A stretch of 64,000 nt of DNA from Leptospira sp. WS60.C2. Its GTDB lineage: Bacteria > Spirochaetota > Leptospiria > Leptospirales > Leptospiraceae. The notes under the pieces are model-generated. The model ran no database searches. It was not told the origin of the DNA and saw only the letters and a program-made list of their open reading frames with translations. The stretch lies in contig NZ_CP162133.1 of NCBI RefSeq assembly GCF_040833955.1, positions 1,386,001-1,450,000 on the forward strand, in the 5' to 3' direction. A program made the position numbers and the translations under genes. Shown in pieces: positions 20,474 through 30,143 of the stretch (positions are counted from its first letter, which is position 1; the number at the start of each line of letters is the position of its first letter).

Positions 20474-21016
20474 TTGAGATTTGCAAAAGAAATGGCATTT
20501 TATTCTGCCTACCATCAAGAAAAACGAAACGTTTGGATTCATGTTCTAGGTGTTCCGACGATTACATTCACTTTGTTTGTGGTTCTCAGTCGTTTTTCCG
20601 TATTTGAGTTCAATGGAGTTTCAGTTTCTGCATCTCTTCTGTTTACCTTGGGAGTTCTCGGGTATTATTACACCTTAGATGTGTTTTTTGCGTTCATAGC
20701 AACACTGTTATTTGGTAGTTTGTTTGTAACTGCAGAATGGATTACGGCACAACTTCCATCTCAAATGGCTTGGACTATTTTCGGACTCGGGCAGGTCATT
20801 GGTTGGGGTTCCCAGTTTTATGGACATTTTGTATTTGAAAAAAGTAGACCAGCTCTATTCGATAATTTGTTCCAAGCTTTGGTTTCCGCTCCTCTCTTTG
20901 TGGTTGCCGATGTGTTTTTTGAACTAGGTTATCGATTGGATCTAAAAAAAGCAGTGGAAGACGAGTTGAAACAAAAGGGTGTCTGGAAAGACTTTTCTGT
21001 TCACAAAACAGCCTAA
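20474..21016 (+). CDS. Mpo1/DUF962-like membrane protein
   Basis: A 180-residue integral membrane protein with about four helices. The N-terminal signature YHQEKRNVWIHVLGVP, with two His residues eight apart, matches DUF962 proteins. Yeast Mpo1 of this family is an iron(II)-dependent dioxygenase in alpha-oxidation of 2-hydroxy fatty acids. Later segments GLGQVIGWGSQFYGHFVFEK and ALFDNLFQALVSAPLFV fit the family and supply further His. TTG 20474 is the start, with GGAGG at 20461-20465. It is 84 bp after malQ. The enzymatic role is inferred from the family only. Confidence 0.8.
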   Translation: MRFAKEMAFYSAYHQEKRNVWIHVLGVPTITFTLFVVLSRFSVFEFNGVSVSASLLFTLGVLGYYYTLDVFFAFIATLLFGSLFVTAEWITAQLPSQMAWTIFGLGQVIGWGSQFYGHFVFEKSRPALFDNLFQALVSAPLFVVADVFFELGYRLDLKKAVEDELKQKGVWKDFSVHKTA

Positions 21017-21038
21017 AGGCGGATTATTTTTATCATTC

Positions 21039-21830
21039 TTATTTAAAAGAATCTTTGTTTGAATCACAAAAACAAACTTGGTGCAAGTGAGACCCTCCTA
21101 AAAATAAAGAGGGTTTCACTCCGAACATCTTTTTAAAGGTGCGAGATAAATGCGATTGGTCACTGAAACCAGCCGCGTGAGATGCTGTTGTTAAGTTCTC
21201 ACCACTTTGAAGAAGTCTTGCCGCAATGTGTAACCTTTGCCATAATAGATACTGTCTAAGAGGAATTCCCATATTCTCTTTGAACAAATGCATAAATCGA
21301 TCTTTTGAAATTCCCGTTTCCTTGGAAAGTTCAGACAAATGAATGGAGTTTGGCAGTGCTTTCTTGATTCTATCAATGGCAAATTCAATGCGAGGATCTA
21401 AAGATCGTTTTGCCAAATTGGATCCCAACAAGGATAGAATCTGATCATAAATTTCTCTTGCAGTTGCACAGTTTAGCTCTTTTTCAAATAAAGGATCTGC
21501 AATGGTTTGGATTTTTTGAATTGTATCATGGGAAAGTAGCATATAACTTCCATTCATTTCAATTCTTTTGTATTCATCCGATTTAGGATCCAATTGGATC
21601 ACAAGAATTTCCGTTTCACTTGCTTCGAGCCTATGGAAAAAATTAGGAGAGATGATGATACCTTCTGTTTGGATGGTTTTGTGATCCTTTGTTACTAACT
21701 GGAAAGAAGATTGCATCGTAACAAGAATGGAAACTGCATAATGGGAATGTGGATCTGTGACAAGACCACGTGTGGCAAGGAGAATCCGTTCACCAAAATA
21801 AAAAAGACTTCCCTTTCTTTTGTAATCCAT
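21039..21830 (-). CDS. AraC-family transcriptional regulator
   Basis: A 263-residue regulator. The N-terminal half looks like a cupin-type sensor (HSHYAVSILVTMQSSF); the C-terminal half has two helix-turn-helix motifs, HLSELSKETGISKDRFMHLF and NLTTASHAAGFSDQSHLSRT, followed by FKKMFGVKPS. This is the normal AraC/XylS layout. It faces the transglutaminase-like gene across 50 bp, so it may regulate that gene and itself. The effector is unknown. Confidence 0.88.
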   Translation of the reverse strand: MDYKRKGSLFYFGERILLATRGLVTDPHSHYAVSILVTMQSSFQLVTKDHKTIQTEGIIISPNFFHRLEASETEILVIQLDPKSDEYKRIEMNGSYMLLSHDTIQKIQTIADPLFEKELNCATAREIYDQILSLLGSNLAKRSLDPRIEFAIDRIKKALPNSIHLSELSKETGISKDRFMHLFKENMGIPLRQYLLWQRLHIAARLLQSGENLTTASHAAGFSDQSHLSRTFKKMFGVKPSLFLGGSHLHQVCFCDSNKDSFK

Positions 21831-21880
21831 ATACTAAAAAAAATCTTTCAGAACCTCAGAAAAAAGGCAAGGATTATCGA

Positions 21881-23644
21881 ATGAAACAATGGGCTTTGGT
21901 ATCGTTCATTTTAGTCGTCAATGGACTTTTATTTGCGACAGAAAAAGGAGAATTTCCCTCTTCTTGGAAAGAAGTTCAACCTATCTATGGAAGCATCTCC
22001 CAGACTCAATCGATCGTTTTTCCTGAATCGGAATCAGTCGAGTTATTTGAATCTGTTTTACTCATTAAAAACAATCTCTACTTCCAAACAAAAAATAAAG
22101 AAAAAGAAATATCCATTTTTTACCTACATCTTCCTACAGGGGAATGGAAAAAAAAGAATTGGGACAAAGGAAAAATTTTTGGTTGGACCGAGTGTGGAGA
22201 GAGTCTCCTTATCCAGACCAAACAAAAGTTATATGAACTAGATGCGGAAAATTGGAACGTTAAGAAAGAATCTACTTTCTCTTCCAAGTCTTCCAATTGG
22301 AAAGATATAGTTTGTATAGAGAAACAACTCTACCGGTTAGGGAAAGACCAATTGGAAGTTTACGATTTGGAAACGCTGGAACCAAAACCAGAGATTTCAC
22401 TTCCGATGAAATCGGTACAAAGGATCGTCAAACGGAATGAAAACGAAATCCTTCTCTATTCTTCCTTTTCAGGAAACAACACACAATTGTTTTCTATAAA
22501 AGACAAAACTACAATCAAGGATTGGAAATTCCCGACAAATCACCGAGCCCTTTTTAAGCTCGTATCAATTTCTCCTGACCGGTATTTCATTTATGATCCT
22601 ATTACAAAAATTGTGGGAGAATGGCTTCTCTTTGATGACCATTTATTCCCTGTCAGTGAGGGACTTGAAATGCGTGCAGATGAAAAAGCAGTTCGGTTCT
22701 CTCCATTACATTCAAAGTTAGAATACCAATTGGAAGTGACTGCAAAAAGTGAGATTCCTGAAACAAGTTACCACGTTGTCATTCCTAAAAAAGAGACTTA
22801 TGCGCAAACCCTTCGAGAAGAAACCTTTCATTCTCCAAGCCTTTTTGGTTTGGATGAAACTGGAAATCGAACCCTTACCCTCACACTACCGGCGATGAAA
22901 GAGGGAGAATCGAAAGTGCTCAATGTCTACAAAGGAAATCTGACTCGATACAAAATCCATTGGAAACTCGATCCAAATCTAACTGTCAATCGAGAGGATG
23001 TTACATCTAAGTACCCGAATGAACTAAGAGATGATTGGTTTGTCAAGTTAGAGGACCCAATCGTTGTGGAAAAACGAAACGAACTCTTCCAAGATAAAAC
23101 TTCCGTAAAAGAAATTCTTTTGGAAACAGCCAAGTATGTATCTTCCATTCCCTATAAGTCAGGTAAATTTGAATCGGCACCTTATGTGATTCAAAAAAAC
23201 AATGGGGGATGTACAGAACACTCCTATGTAACCATGTCTTTGTTACGTGGTATTGGCATTCCTTCGAGGCTTGTTTGGAACTACTTACCAACAGAATCCT
23301 CTGATGTGATGAGCCTCAATCATAAGTATGTAGAGGTATGGGTGGATGGGTATGGTTGGATCCCCATGGAACCACTGGCACCACCGCGTTCCAAACCTGG
23401 TGTAAGTTATGCGAGACATTTGGTCTTTGCGGTCATGTCCACTCCCAAACACCCTAAAATTTTAGCGGGAGATCGTTTGGTTCAACTTTCAAAAGAGAGT
23501 TTTCCACAGAGCAAAAAACTTCAAATGAAACTCTCTATTTTAAAACAGGATGTAGGTGAGAAGGAAGAGGAATCACTTGAACTACAACCAAGTCAGAAAG
23601 GGAACCGAGTGATATTTTCCGGAGAGGATTTGGTGGTTCCCTAA
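21881..23644 (+). CDS. Exported transglutaminase-like protein
   Basis: A 587-residue protein with a signal peptide (MKQWALVSFILVVNGLLFA). The long N-terminal part (about residues 25-300) is beta-rich and may form a propeller-like domain. The C-terminal part has a transglutaminase-like core: Cys in NNGGCTEHSYVTMSLLRG, then GIPSRLVW, the His region LNHKYVEVWVDGYGWIPMEP and the final acidic position. Such bacterial proteins often act as cysteine proteases or peptide cross-linkers outside the cytoplasm. ATG 21881 is used; the frame reaches back to 21770 across the AraC gene start. Substrate unknown. Confidence 0.8.
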   Translation: MKQWALVSFILVVNGLLFATEKGEFPSSWKEVQPIYGSISQTQSIVFPESESVELFESVLLIKNNLYFQTKNKEKEISIFYLHLPTGEWKKKNWDKGKIFGWTECGESLLIQTKQKLYELDAENWNVKKESTFSSKSSNWKDIVCIEKQLYRLGKDQLEVYDLETLEPKPEISLPMKSVQRIVKRNENEILLYSSFSGNNTQLFSIKDKTTIKDWKFPTNHRALFKLVSISPDRYFIYDPITKIVGEWLLFDDHLFPVSEGLEMRADEKAVRFSPLHSKLEYQLEVTAKSEIPETSYHVVIPKKETYAQTLREETFHSPSLFGLDETGNRTLTLTLPAMKEGESKVLNVYKGNLTRYKIHWKLDPNLTVNREDVTSKYPNELRDDWFVKLEDPIVVEKRNELFQDKTSVKEILLETAKYVSSIPYKSGKFESAPYVIQKNNGGCTEHSYVTMSLLRGIGIPSRLVWNYLPTESSDVMSLNHKYVEVWVDGYGWIPMEPLAPPRSKPGVSYARHLVFAVMSTPKHPKILAGDRLVQLSKESFPQSKKLQMKLSILKQDVGEKEEESLELQPSQKGNRVIFSGEDLVVP

Positions 23645-23670
23645 GGACTTCCTTTCACGAGATGGTAAAC

Positions 23671-24834
23671 TTACTTTCTTAGGACAAAGTTTTCCCCATT
23701 TTTGGGGCCAGACTTACGAATGAATAGGCGTTTTTCTACCGATACACCAAGTAACACTTGGTAGATGTCTGTGAGAATTGGTCTTGAAGAATAATACCCA
23801 TGACCAAGTCCTCCCATTCCAAGGACTGGGTCATCTACTTCATTCACATTGATGACATCCACACCTGAATATTTAAAACACATACCAGCTCTTGGTGCTC
23901 CATTCACTTTTTGGGAAGCGACAAGAGCATTGTCTCCAGGAGAACAATATAAGGTGATACGTTCTGCCGATTTGTTCAAATCAGATAAAATAAGTTCAAA
24001 TTCGTTTTTGTCAAAATCAGGAGCATTTAAAATCAGCTCTTGTATATACTTGGATTTGCCTGATTTTGCGAGAGAGGAAAGAGAAGGTAATACAACTTGG
24101 TGTCCCATGCTATGAACGACCAAGTGAATTTTTTTCCCAATGCCAGCGATATCATTTAAAAATTTAGCAAATGGCTCTCTGTTGATTTTTGCTTCTGTAA
24201 AATTCAAATCATAGGTGGACTTTACCATTACCTGGCCTAGGATACCCGAATCAGCACCGGCAGGCCAAGAGTAAACAATCACTTCTCCAGGAAATTTTAG
24301 ATCATATTTGATTTGTCCTGCACGCAGAACTGCTTCATCAAAATTCACATTGAATCCATGCACAAATACCAAGACTTCTTCGCTGGCAGAGGATTTGATT
24401 TTGGATAAAAATTCTTTGTCGTCAGTATTCACCCTTCCTTTGAATTGAAAGAATGTGTTTTTGTCTTGGTTATTGTCTAAAGAAATATCACCAATGATGT
24501 GTTTTGCGGGCACATTTACAATGCAAATTCCATAATGTGGATTGATATCAGTGATAAAACCAAAACTATTTCCCTCGCAACGATCTTTCGCACCCATTTC
24601 TCTTCTGGTTGTTACAAAATGTACATTTAGGTTCTTAGTTTCATCAAATGGATCTAAAATTCGTTTGTTGATTTGTTCCCCAATTTTTGGGGTACACGAA
24701 AAAAACAAAGAGTAAGTGAGGATATAAAGTAATAATAGAAAAGAGGAATTTTTGTTTTGAATTCCAAGGAGATTTGTAAGATAAGAATGGTTTTTTAAGG
24801 AGAATTTGGAAAGATTTGGTCTGAGAGTTTTCAT
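23671..24834 (-). CDS. Alpha/beta hydrolase (DUF900-type) lipoprotein
   Basis: A 387-residue protein with a long, charged N-terminus, a hydrophobic helix and a lipobox-like LFFSC near residue 47, so it is probably lipid-anchored. The hydrolase core shows the oxyanion segment VLVFVHGFNVNFDEA, VIVYSWPAG, and the nucleophile motif HSMGHQ (Ser). The acid and final His lie downstream; GLGHGYYSS may hold the His. DUF900 proteins are putative esterases. It is the last gene of the leftward bactofilin operon, overlapping the M23 peptidase by 4 bp (ATGA). Confidence 0.78.
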   Translation of the reverse strand: MKTLRPNLSKFSLKNHSYLTNLLGIQNKNSSFLLLLYILTYSLFFSCTPKIGEQINKRILDPFDETKNLNVHFVTTRREMGAKDRCEGNSFGFITDINPHYGICIVNVPAKHIIGDISLDNNQDKNTFFQFKGRVNTDDKEFLSKIKSSASEEVLVFVHGFNVNFDEAVLRAGQIKYDLKFPGEVIVYSWPAGADSGILGQVMVKSTYDLNFTEAKINREPFAKFLNDIAGIGKKIHLVVHSMGHQVVLPSLSSLAKSGKSKYIQELILNAPDFDKNEFELILSDLNKSAERITLYCSPGDNALVASQKVNGAPRAGMCFKYSGVDVINVNEVDDPVLGMGGLGHGYYSSRPILTDIYQVLLGVSVEKRLFIRKSGPKNGENFVLRK

Positions 24835-25955
24835 TTGTAAGTAAATCCTTTGATGAGTTTTGTTGGATTGATGTTTTTTCCGTCTTTGATCACTTCAAAG
24901 TGAAGGTGGGGACCAAAACAATAACCTGTGCAACCAGAGCGAGAGATGACTTTACCAGCACTCACAAAATCTCCCTCTTTTACATAGAGTTTCGAGTTGT
25001 GCGCGTAGAGAGTCTGGTAGTTGTCATCATGGGATAAGATGATGGCGTTTCCATAACCACCCATCCAACCAGAGTAGGTGACCTTTCCTTTTCTTGCTGC
25101 ATAGACCGATTCGTAATTGGCACGTAAATCAAGTGCCATATGAAACTTATATTGTGGATAAGAACGGGTTCCCCAGCCTGATGTGATCACTCGTGAAGCC
25201 ACAGGGATTCTCCAAACAGGTCCCGTTTCTGGAATCACAGCACCTGGTAAAAATACTTTTTGTCCAGACTTGAATAAATCATAATCTTCTAATTGGTTTT
25301 CAGCATAAATATCATCGATTTTAACTTTGTAATAATCGGCTACTTTGGCGAGTGTATCCCCTTTTTTCAGTTTGTACATCAAACCTTGTTTGTTCGGTAT
25401 GTTTAAGATTTGGCCTGAAACAAGAGATACTTCTGGATTAATACCGGAACTTCCGGCAATGGATTCCACAGAAACTTTGAATCTACGTGCGATGTCTGAC
25501 AAAGTTTCATTCTTTTTTACTTTGTATTGAGTGACTTTTAGTTTTTTATTTTTGTTGTCAGCCAGATTGTCAAGCTCCGCTGAGCGTAAGATCGCCATTT
25601 TTTTATCTTCTGTTTCCTGAAGATATTTTGCATCGGCCTGTTTTGCTTCTTTGTCTTTTGTATCGTTTTCTTCCACCTCAGTTGACATACTGAGAAGTTC
25701 TTTCTCCATTAGTGATTCTTCGTACGTTTGTTTGTCCACGAGGATGGATAGAAAAAAGGCGAATAAAAAGGAAAACCCTAGAAGTGGTAAAATGCGATAC
25801 CGTTTACGGTTTAGATCAATGGTTCCGTGTAGAACACTCGATTGTGATTGGAAGTTGTAAAAATACTTACCTGGGGAAACTTGTATGACATTTATGTTTC
25901 CCCAACGTAACACATGCTTGCCGATCGTAGACTTTTCAGGTGAACGAAGTAGCAT
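24831..25955 (-). CDS. LysM and M23 metallopeptidase (LytM-type) membrane protein
   Basis: A 374-residue peptidoglycan endopeptidase. A transmembrane helix (about residues 52-72) and coiled segment are followed by two LysM repeats, YKVKKNETLSDIARRFKV and YKLKKGDTLAKVADYYKV, and an M23 domain. Zinc ligands are present: H in FHMALDL (H...D) and HLHFE. The catalytic core is intact, so it should cut cross-links. It sits 19 bp after the bactofilin gene and overlaps the lipase-like gene. Pairing of a bactofilin with an M23 peptidase occurs in many bacteria, where they set cell shape. Confidence 0.92.
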   Translation of the reverse strand: MLLRSPEKSTIGKHVLRWGNINVIQVSPGKYFYNFQSQSSVLHGTIDLNRKRYRILPLLGFSFLFAFFLSILVDKQTYEESLMEKELLSMSTEVEENDTKDKEAKQADAKYLQETEDKKMAILRSAELDNLADNKNKKLKVTQYKVKKNETLSDIARRFKVSVESIAGSSGINPEVSLVSGQILNIPNKQGLMYKLKKGDTLAKVADYYKVKIDDIYAENQLEDYDLFKSGQKVFLPGAVIPETGPVWRIPVASRVITSGWGTRSYPQYKFHMALDLRANYESVYAARKGKVTYSGWMGGYGNAIILSHDDNYQTLYAHNSKLYVKEGDFVSAGKVISRSGCTGYCFGPHLHFEVIKDGKNINPTKLIKGFTYK

Positions 25956-25974
25956 GTGTTAAATGGAGTTTAGG

Positions 25975-26379
25975 TTAGTCCTTTGAATCTAATGATTTGA
26001 TTCCGCCAAAGGATTCTTCAACAATCTTACGAACGTCTTTTTTCTGTCCGCCAGTGATAGTGATGTTTCCTTTTGCAACGACACCTTTTTGAAGTTCTAA
26101 GTAAGGAGCAGTGATGTCACCTAACATACGGCCTGTGCCTTCTAGTTTTACTTCATTTTCAGCTTTGATGTTACCAATGAGGGTTCCGGAGACAATCACT
26201 TCTCGGGCACTGATATTGGTTTTAACCTTTCCAGTCTCTCCAATGACGAGTGCGTCTTCTGTTTTTATATCACCTTCGAATTTTCCATCGATTCTAAGTG
26301 AACCTGCGATATAAAATTTACCTTCAAATATCGACCCTGGTCCGATAACGCTGTTGATGGAATCCTTACCTATTGCCAT
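25975..26379 (-). CDS. Bactofilin (polymer-forming cytoskeletal protein)
   Basis: A 134-residue bactofilin. The core (about residues 15-115) is a right-handed beta-helix of short repeats such as FEGKFYIAGSLRIDGKFEGD and TEDALVIGETGKVKTN. The flanking tails are short and polar. Bactofilins self-assemble without nucleotide and localise wall enzymes. In Leptospira biflexa a bactofilin is known to affect helical pitch; whether this is that gene cannot be decided here. It is sandwiched between a class A PBP and an M23 peptidase. Confidence 0.93.
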   Translation of the reverse strand: MAIGKDSINSVIGPGSIFEGKFYIAGSLRIDGKFEGDIKTEDALVIGETGKVKTNISAREVIVSGTLIGNIKAENEVKLEGTGRMLGDITAPYLELQKGVVAKGNITITGGQKKDVRKIVEESFGGIKSLDSKD

Positions 26380-26438
26380 TCCTGCTCCTTTTCCCCTTCT
26401 GTGAGAATCAAAATTTTCGATCTTTCTGACAAGCCTTT

Positions 26439-28991
26439 TTAGTAATCAATTTCCTCATCGCCGCTAAAGACCGATTTTTTTCGTTTCGGTGCCTTCGTTT
26501 GCGTCGTTTTTTTCTCTACTTTTGTTTCTTGTTTTTTCTTTTCGATAGGGTTTTGCACGGTTTGCGGTTGAGATTTGGATTCTACCACATTCCAAGCGGA
26601 GCCATGGTCATTACAAATATCCTTCGGAACCGTCTGTGGGATGAAGTATTCTTCCAGAAGGTCGTGGCATTGGCCACTTGGGAGTTTGCCAGACATACGG
26701 CAAACAGTTCGTTTGGTCACTTTTACGTCCGAAAGCCAAGGAAATTCTTTTGGTGGCTCTTTTTCTAGGGCACGAGCCATAAATCGACCCCAAACAGGTG
26801 CGGATAACCTTCCTCCTGTCATCCCACGACCGAGAGAAATGGTTCCTACATCATAACCAAACCAGACCGAGGTGACAAGTTCTGGAGTATAACCCACAAA
26901 CCAAGCATCTCGAAAATTGTTTGTGGTTCCCGTTTTGCCGTAGGCTTTTCGGTTTAGCCCATAGGAGAGAACACCTCGTCCTGTTCCTTCTTCGACCACA
27001 TCCTTCATCATGGAAGTGATGAGAAAGGCAGCTTCTTTGGAGATGATTTGTTTTCGTTCGACGTCTTCATAGTCTTTTCGGAAGTCCTTGATAACATTGC
27101 CAGAATTGTCTTCTACGTATAAAACGGAGATGGGATTCACTGTTTTTCCGCCGGAAGCAAGTGCCGCATACGCACGAGTGAGTTCATACGGTGTGAGTTC
27201 GAAGGAACCAAGCGAAACACTGAAATTATAAGGAATGTCCCTACCTTGTAATTGTAACATTCCACGAAGACTCTCCATTAAATTGGATAGTCCCACTTGT
27301 TCGAGGACTCGCACAGCCACCGAGTTTTTGGATTGTTCAAGGGCTTTTCGTAATAGAATAAAACCAGAGTATTCGCTACTATAATTCTCAGGAGCCCATT
27401 CATCTCCATCTTCCATCAGATATTGGAGAGGAGAGTCGGCAAAGAGTGTAGCAGGTGTTACATTTTTTTCTGGGTCTGGATTTTTTCCAGAATAGTCCAT
27501 CGCTGCTGCATACAAGATGGGTTTAAAGGCAGAACCAGGTTGCCTGAAGGCTTGGAATGGACGGATTTGTTGGTTGTCAGAGCGAAATCCTGATCCACCG
27601 ACAAGGGCAGTGATGTATCCTGTTTCCGGACGGATGGCAATCAGCGAACCTTCCACGGGAAGGAGATGGTCTTTTGTATTTTGTGAATTAAAATTTTTCT
27701 CTAAAGTATCACCTAGATAGTCATCTCCTGTGAGTAAATTGAGAGCATAGAATTCATCACGGATGTCTTCTTGGTAGGCAGAAGAAAACGTACGTTCTGT
27801 TCGCGATATTTTAAACTTAAATTCAGGTAAATCATACAGATCAGCAATCAATGAATACCCACTTCCATACAAATCATCGAATGCATCTATATTTCGAAAG
27901 GCACGTTGGTTGGATTCCAGAGTTTGTCTTTGCAGTGCGGGAAGTAAGGCTTTTTCTGCTTCTTCTTGGTGACGGATTTGAATGGTGGAATAAATTTTCA
28001 GTCCACCATTGTACAAACGACTGGAACCAATGGAACGAATTAGGTTTTTACGGATGTATTCTGTAACATAGGGGAAACGATTGAGCCTATCCGAAAACGC
28101 AGAATCATTTGGAGATCGGTTGAGATTGGTATAATATTCTTCCAAGGCAGCATATTCTTTTTCTGCGTCGGCGACAGTCATTCTTCCATTTTCAACTAAC
28201 TTACGAAAGACGACCCGCACTTTGTTCATACTGGAAACTGGGTTAACGATGGGACTAAATTGTGTTGGTCTTGTGGTAAGGCTTGCAAGGATTGCTGCTT
28301 CTCCCCAAGTTACATCTTGCACTTCTTTTCGAAAGTAAAATCGGGATGCAGCTCCAACACCAATGGTTCCATGTCCGAGTGGGATTTCGTTTAAGTATAC
28401 TTCTAGGATTTTGTCTTTGGGATAGACAAGTTCGAGTAAAACGGCAAGCCAAGCTTCCCTTGCCTTCCTCGCGATGGAGCGTTCGATGGATAAAAATTTA
28501 AGCCTTGCGACTTGTTGCGTGATGGTGGAAGCACCTTCCTTGACACGACCCGCCATGATGTTAACGACAAACGCACGAGCAATCCCTTTCAGATCGATTC
28601 CACTATGAGAATAAAAGGAATTATCCTCTGTGGATAAAAAACATTGAATCACTTTATGCCGGTTGTCGGTGGAATAGTCAGTGGTTTCGGCTTTTAGGTC
28701 TTCTAATTTGACAGGGATACGAGAGAATTTATAAAATTCGGCAATTGGTTCATATTCCCCTTTGTCATTGAGTCCATAGAGAGTTGAGGGGATATCGTAT
28801 ACGGCAGCTTCCCCTAATCGGAAAAAATCTTTCACGGAACCAGTCAGTAAAAAAACATTCAATGCACCAAACGACAATATGGCGATCGTTGTATTACGAA
28901 ATTTTTTGTCTCCAGTCCAGATGTGCTCCGTGACAATTCGAAACCAAATAATAAAATACTTTTCAAAGAGCCCAACGGGTTCTTGTTTCAT
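26439..28991 (-). CDS. Class A penicillin-binding protein (PBP1a-like)
   Basis: An 850-residue bifunctional wall synthase. After an N-terminal membrane anchor (about residues 30-55) comes a GT51 glycosyltransferase with EDNSFYSHSGID, GASTITQQVAR and the YLNEIPLGHG segment. The transpeptidase has SxxK in PGSAFKPILY, SxN in SKNSVAVRV and KTGTT near the end. The C-terminal tail is Lys/Thr-rich. All catalytic motifs are intact. It begins 24 bp after the phospholipase-like gene and precedes bactofilin by 59 bp, placing synthesis, scaffold and hydrolysis of the wall in one operon. Confidence 0.94.
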   Translation of the reverse strand: MKQEPVGLFEKYFIIWFRIVTEHIWTGDKKFRNTTIAILSFGALNVFLLTGSVKDFFRLGEAAVYDIPSTLYGLNDKGEYEPIAEFYKFSRIPVKLEDLKAETTDYSTDNRHKVIQCFLSTEDNSFYSHSGIDLKGIARAFVVNIMAGRVKEGASTITQQVARLKFLSIERSIARKAREAWLAVLLELVYPKDKILEVYLNEIPLGHGTIGVGAASRFYFRKEVQDVTWGEAAILASLTTRPTQFSPIVNPVSSMNKVRVVFRKLVENGRMTVADAEKEYAALEEYYTNLNRSPNDSAFSDRLNRFPYVTEYIRKNLIRSIGSSRLYNGGLKIYSTIQIRHQEEAEKALLPALQRQTLESNQRAFRNIDAFDDLYGSGYSLIADLYDLPEFKFKISRTERTFSSAYQEDIRDEFYALNLLTGDDYLGDTLEKNFNSQNTKDHLLPVEGSLIAIRPETGYITALVGGSGFRSDNQQIRPFQAFRQPGSAFKPILYAAAMDYSGKNPDPEKNVTPATLFADSPLQYLMEDGDEWAPENYSSEYSGFILLRKALEQSKNSVAVRVLEQVGLSNLMESLRGMLQLQGRDIPYNFSVSLGSFELTPYELTRAYAALASGGKTVNPISVLYVEDNSGNVIKDFRKDYEDVERKQIISKEAAFLITSMMKDVVEEGTGRGVLSYGLNRKAYGKTGTTNNFRDAWFVGYTPELVTSVWFGYDVGTISLGRGMTGGRLSAPVWGRFMARALEKEPPKEFPWLSDVKVTKRTVCRMSGKLPSGQCHDLLEEYFIPQTVPKDICNDHGSAWNVVESKSQPQTVQNPIEKKKQETKVEKKTTQTKAPKRKKSVFSGDEEIDY

Positions 28992-29015
28992 ATAGTTCCC
29001 TTTTTCAAATTCCCA

Positions 29016-30086
29016 CTACACAAGTGGAGAAAATTCCTTCATATGATCGATGCCGTGGTAACGAAGGCCCGTGTCTAAATTGTAGCCACCAAGTGAATCC
29101 AGAATCTTGGATCGGCTTTCTGGTGAAAAACTATATTCATAGGCTCTCGTTAAAATTTCCTTACACGCTTGGCTTGCTTGGTTCAGTAAATCGATAAAAG
29201 AATCATTGAATTTTCGATTTGGATCTGCTGGGTAAAACCATTCCCGTTTTTCATCGTTCATGATCTTCGGGTTAATGGCTTCAAGTGTTGGAAGCATGAG
29301 AACAGATGCATTGTATCTGTGGAAGGTAAGTGCATCCACTAGACTGACAAGGCTTCTCATCAAAGCACTTCTGGAATCTAATGTAGAAGTAAATCGATAA
29401 AACCCAAGATAGGATTCATTTAAGATGTCCCCTGGGATGATTTTTTTTTCAGAACCAATGTAGTTGGACTGGAATTCTTTGGGAAAGGTTTCCTTTAAGG
29501 ATTGTAACCAAAAGTTCCAGAGGACGGGATCCATTTTATTTTTGATACCAACGGTTCTGTGGCGGATGTCGATGTATTGTGGAAAGTCGTATTCTCTTGC
29601 ACTCATCCCCCAACGGTGGTTGATGAGTAGGGTATCCAAACCAAACTCCACTTTCATATGGTTCACTTGCGCTTGGTAGGAGATCTTCTTATCGTTGTTA
29701 TAGTAGTCACCAGAAATGTAAAAGATATACGGATGGGTTTGGATGTCGACCACACAGTGACAGATGTAACCAAGTGTGAATGCTAAGAACCTGTCTCTGT
29801 ACAAACCCATTTCTGTGTCATACACTTGGTCAAGGAAACTTAAGATGAGCTCTGCTACTTTATGGTGGTGGGCAAGGTCGCCAAAAAATGCCGCTTTTTT
29901 TGTACGTTTGGGTTGTAAGACATGATAGAAATAAAAAATATCAGGAGCCACTGCTCCTAAGTTGGCGTACGATGCCACGTCTGGCCTAGAGAGTAAATTG
30001 GCAATTTTCCTTTGGGTGGCATTGCCATGTTCCAAGTGTTTTTTTACTTGGGAGAGCGCTTCAATATGTGTGATCTTTCCTGCCAT
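29016..30086 (-). CDS. Zinc-dependent phospholipase C-like protein
   Basis: A 356-residue protein without a signal peptide. It resembles the zinc-dependent phospholipase C/S1-P1-like family: KITHIEALSQ at the start, VAPDIFYFYHV, a His cluster GDLAHHHKV and the metal-binding YICHCVVDIQTHPYI. The His and Asp residues suggest a metal site. Without an export signal it may act inside the cell or not be a true phospholipase. It is the first gene of the leftward PBP-bactofilin-M23-hydrolase operon. Confidence 0.7.
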   Translation of the reverse strand: MAGKITHIEALSQVKKHLEHGNATQRKIANLLSRPDVASYANLGAVAPDIFYFYHVLQPKRTKKAAFFGDLAHHHKVAELILSFLDQVYDTEMGLYRDRFLAFTLGYICHCVVDIQTHPYIFYISGDYYNNDKKISYQAQVNHMKVEFGLDTLLINHRWGMSAREYDFPQYIDIRHRTVGIKNKMDPVLWNFWLQSLKETFPKEFQSNYIGSEKKIIPGDILNESYLGFYRFTSTLDSRSALMRSLVSLVDALTFHRYNASVLMLPTLEAINPKIMNDEKREWFYPADPNRKFNDSFIDLLNQASQACKEILTRAYEYSFSPESRSKILDSLGGYNLDTGLRYHGIDHMKEFSPLV

Positions 30087-30143
30087 TTTCTACTTTTTTG
30101 ACTTTATGGATTGGAACCAATTGAAAGGTTTATCTTAAATCCT

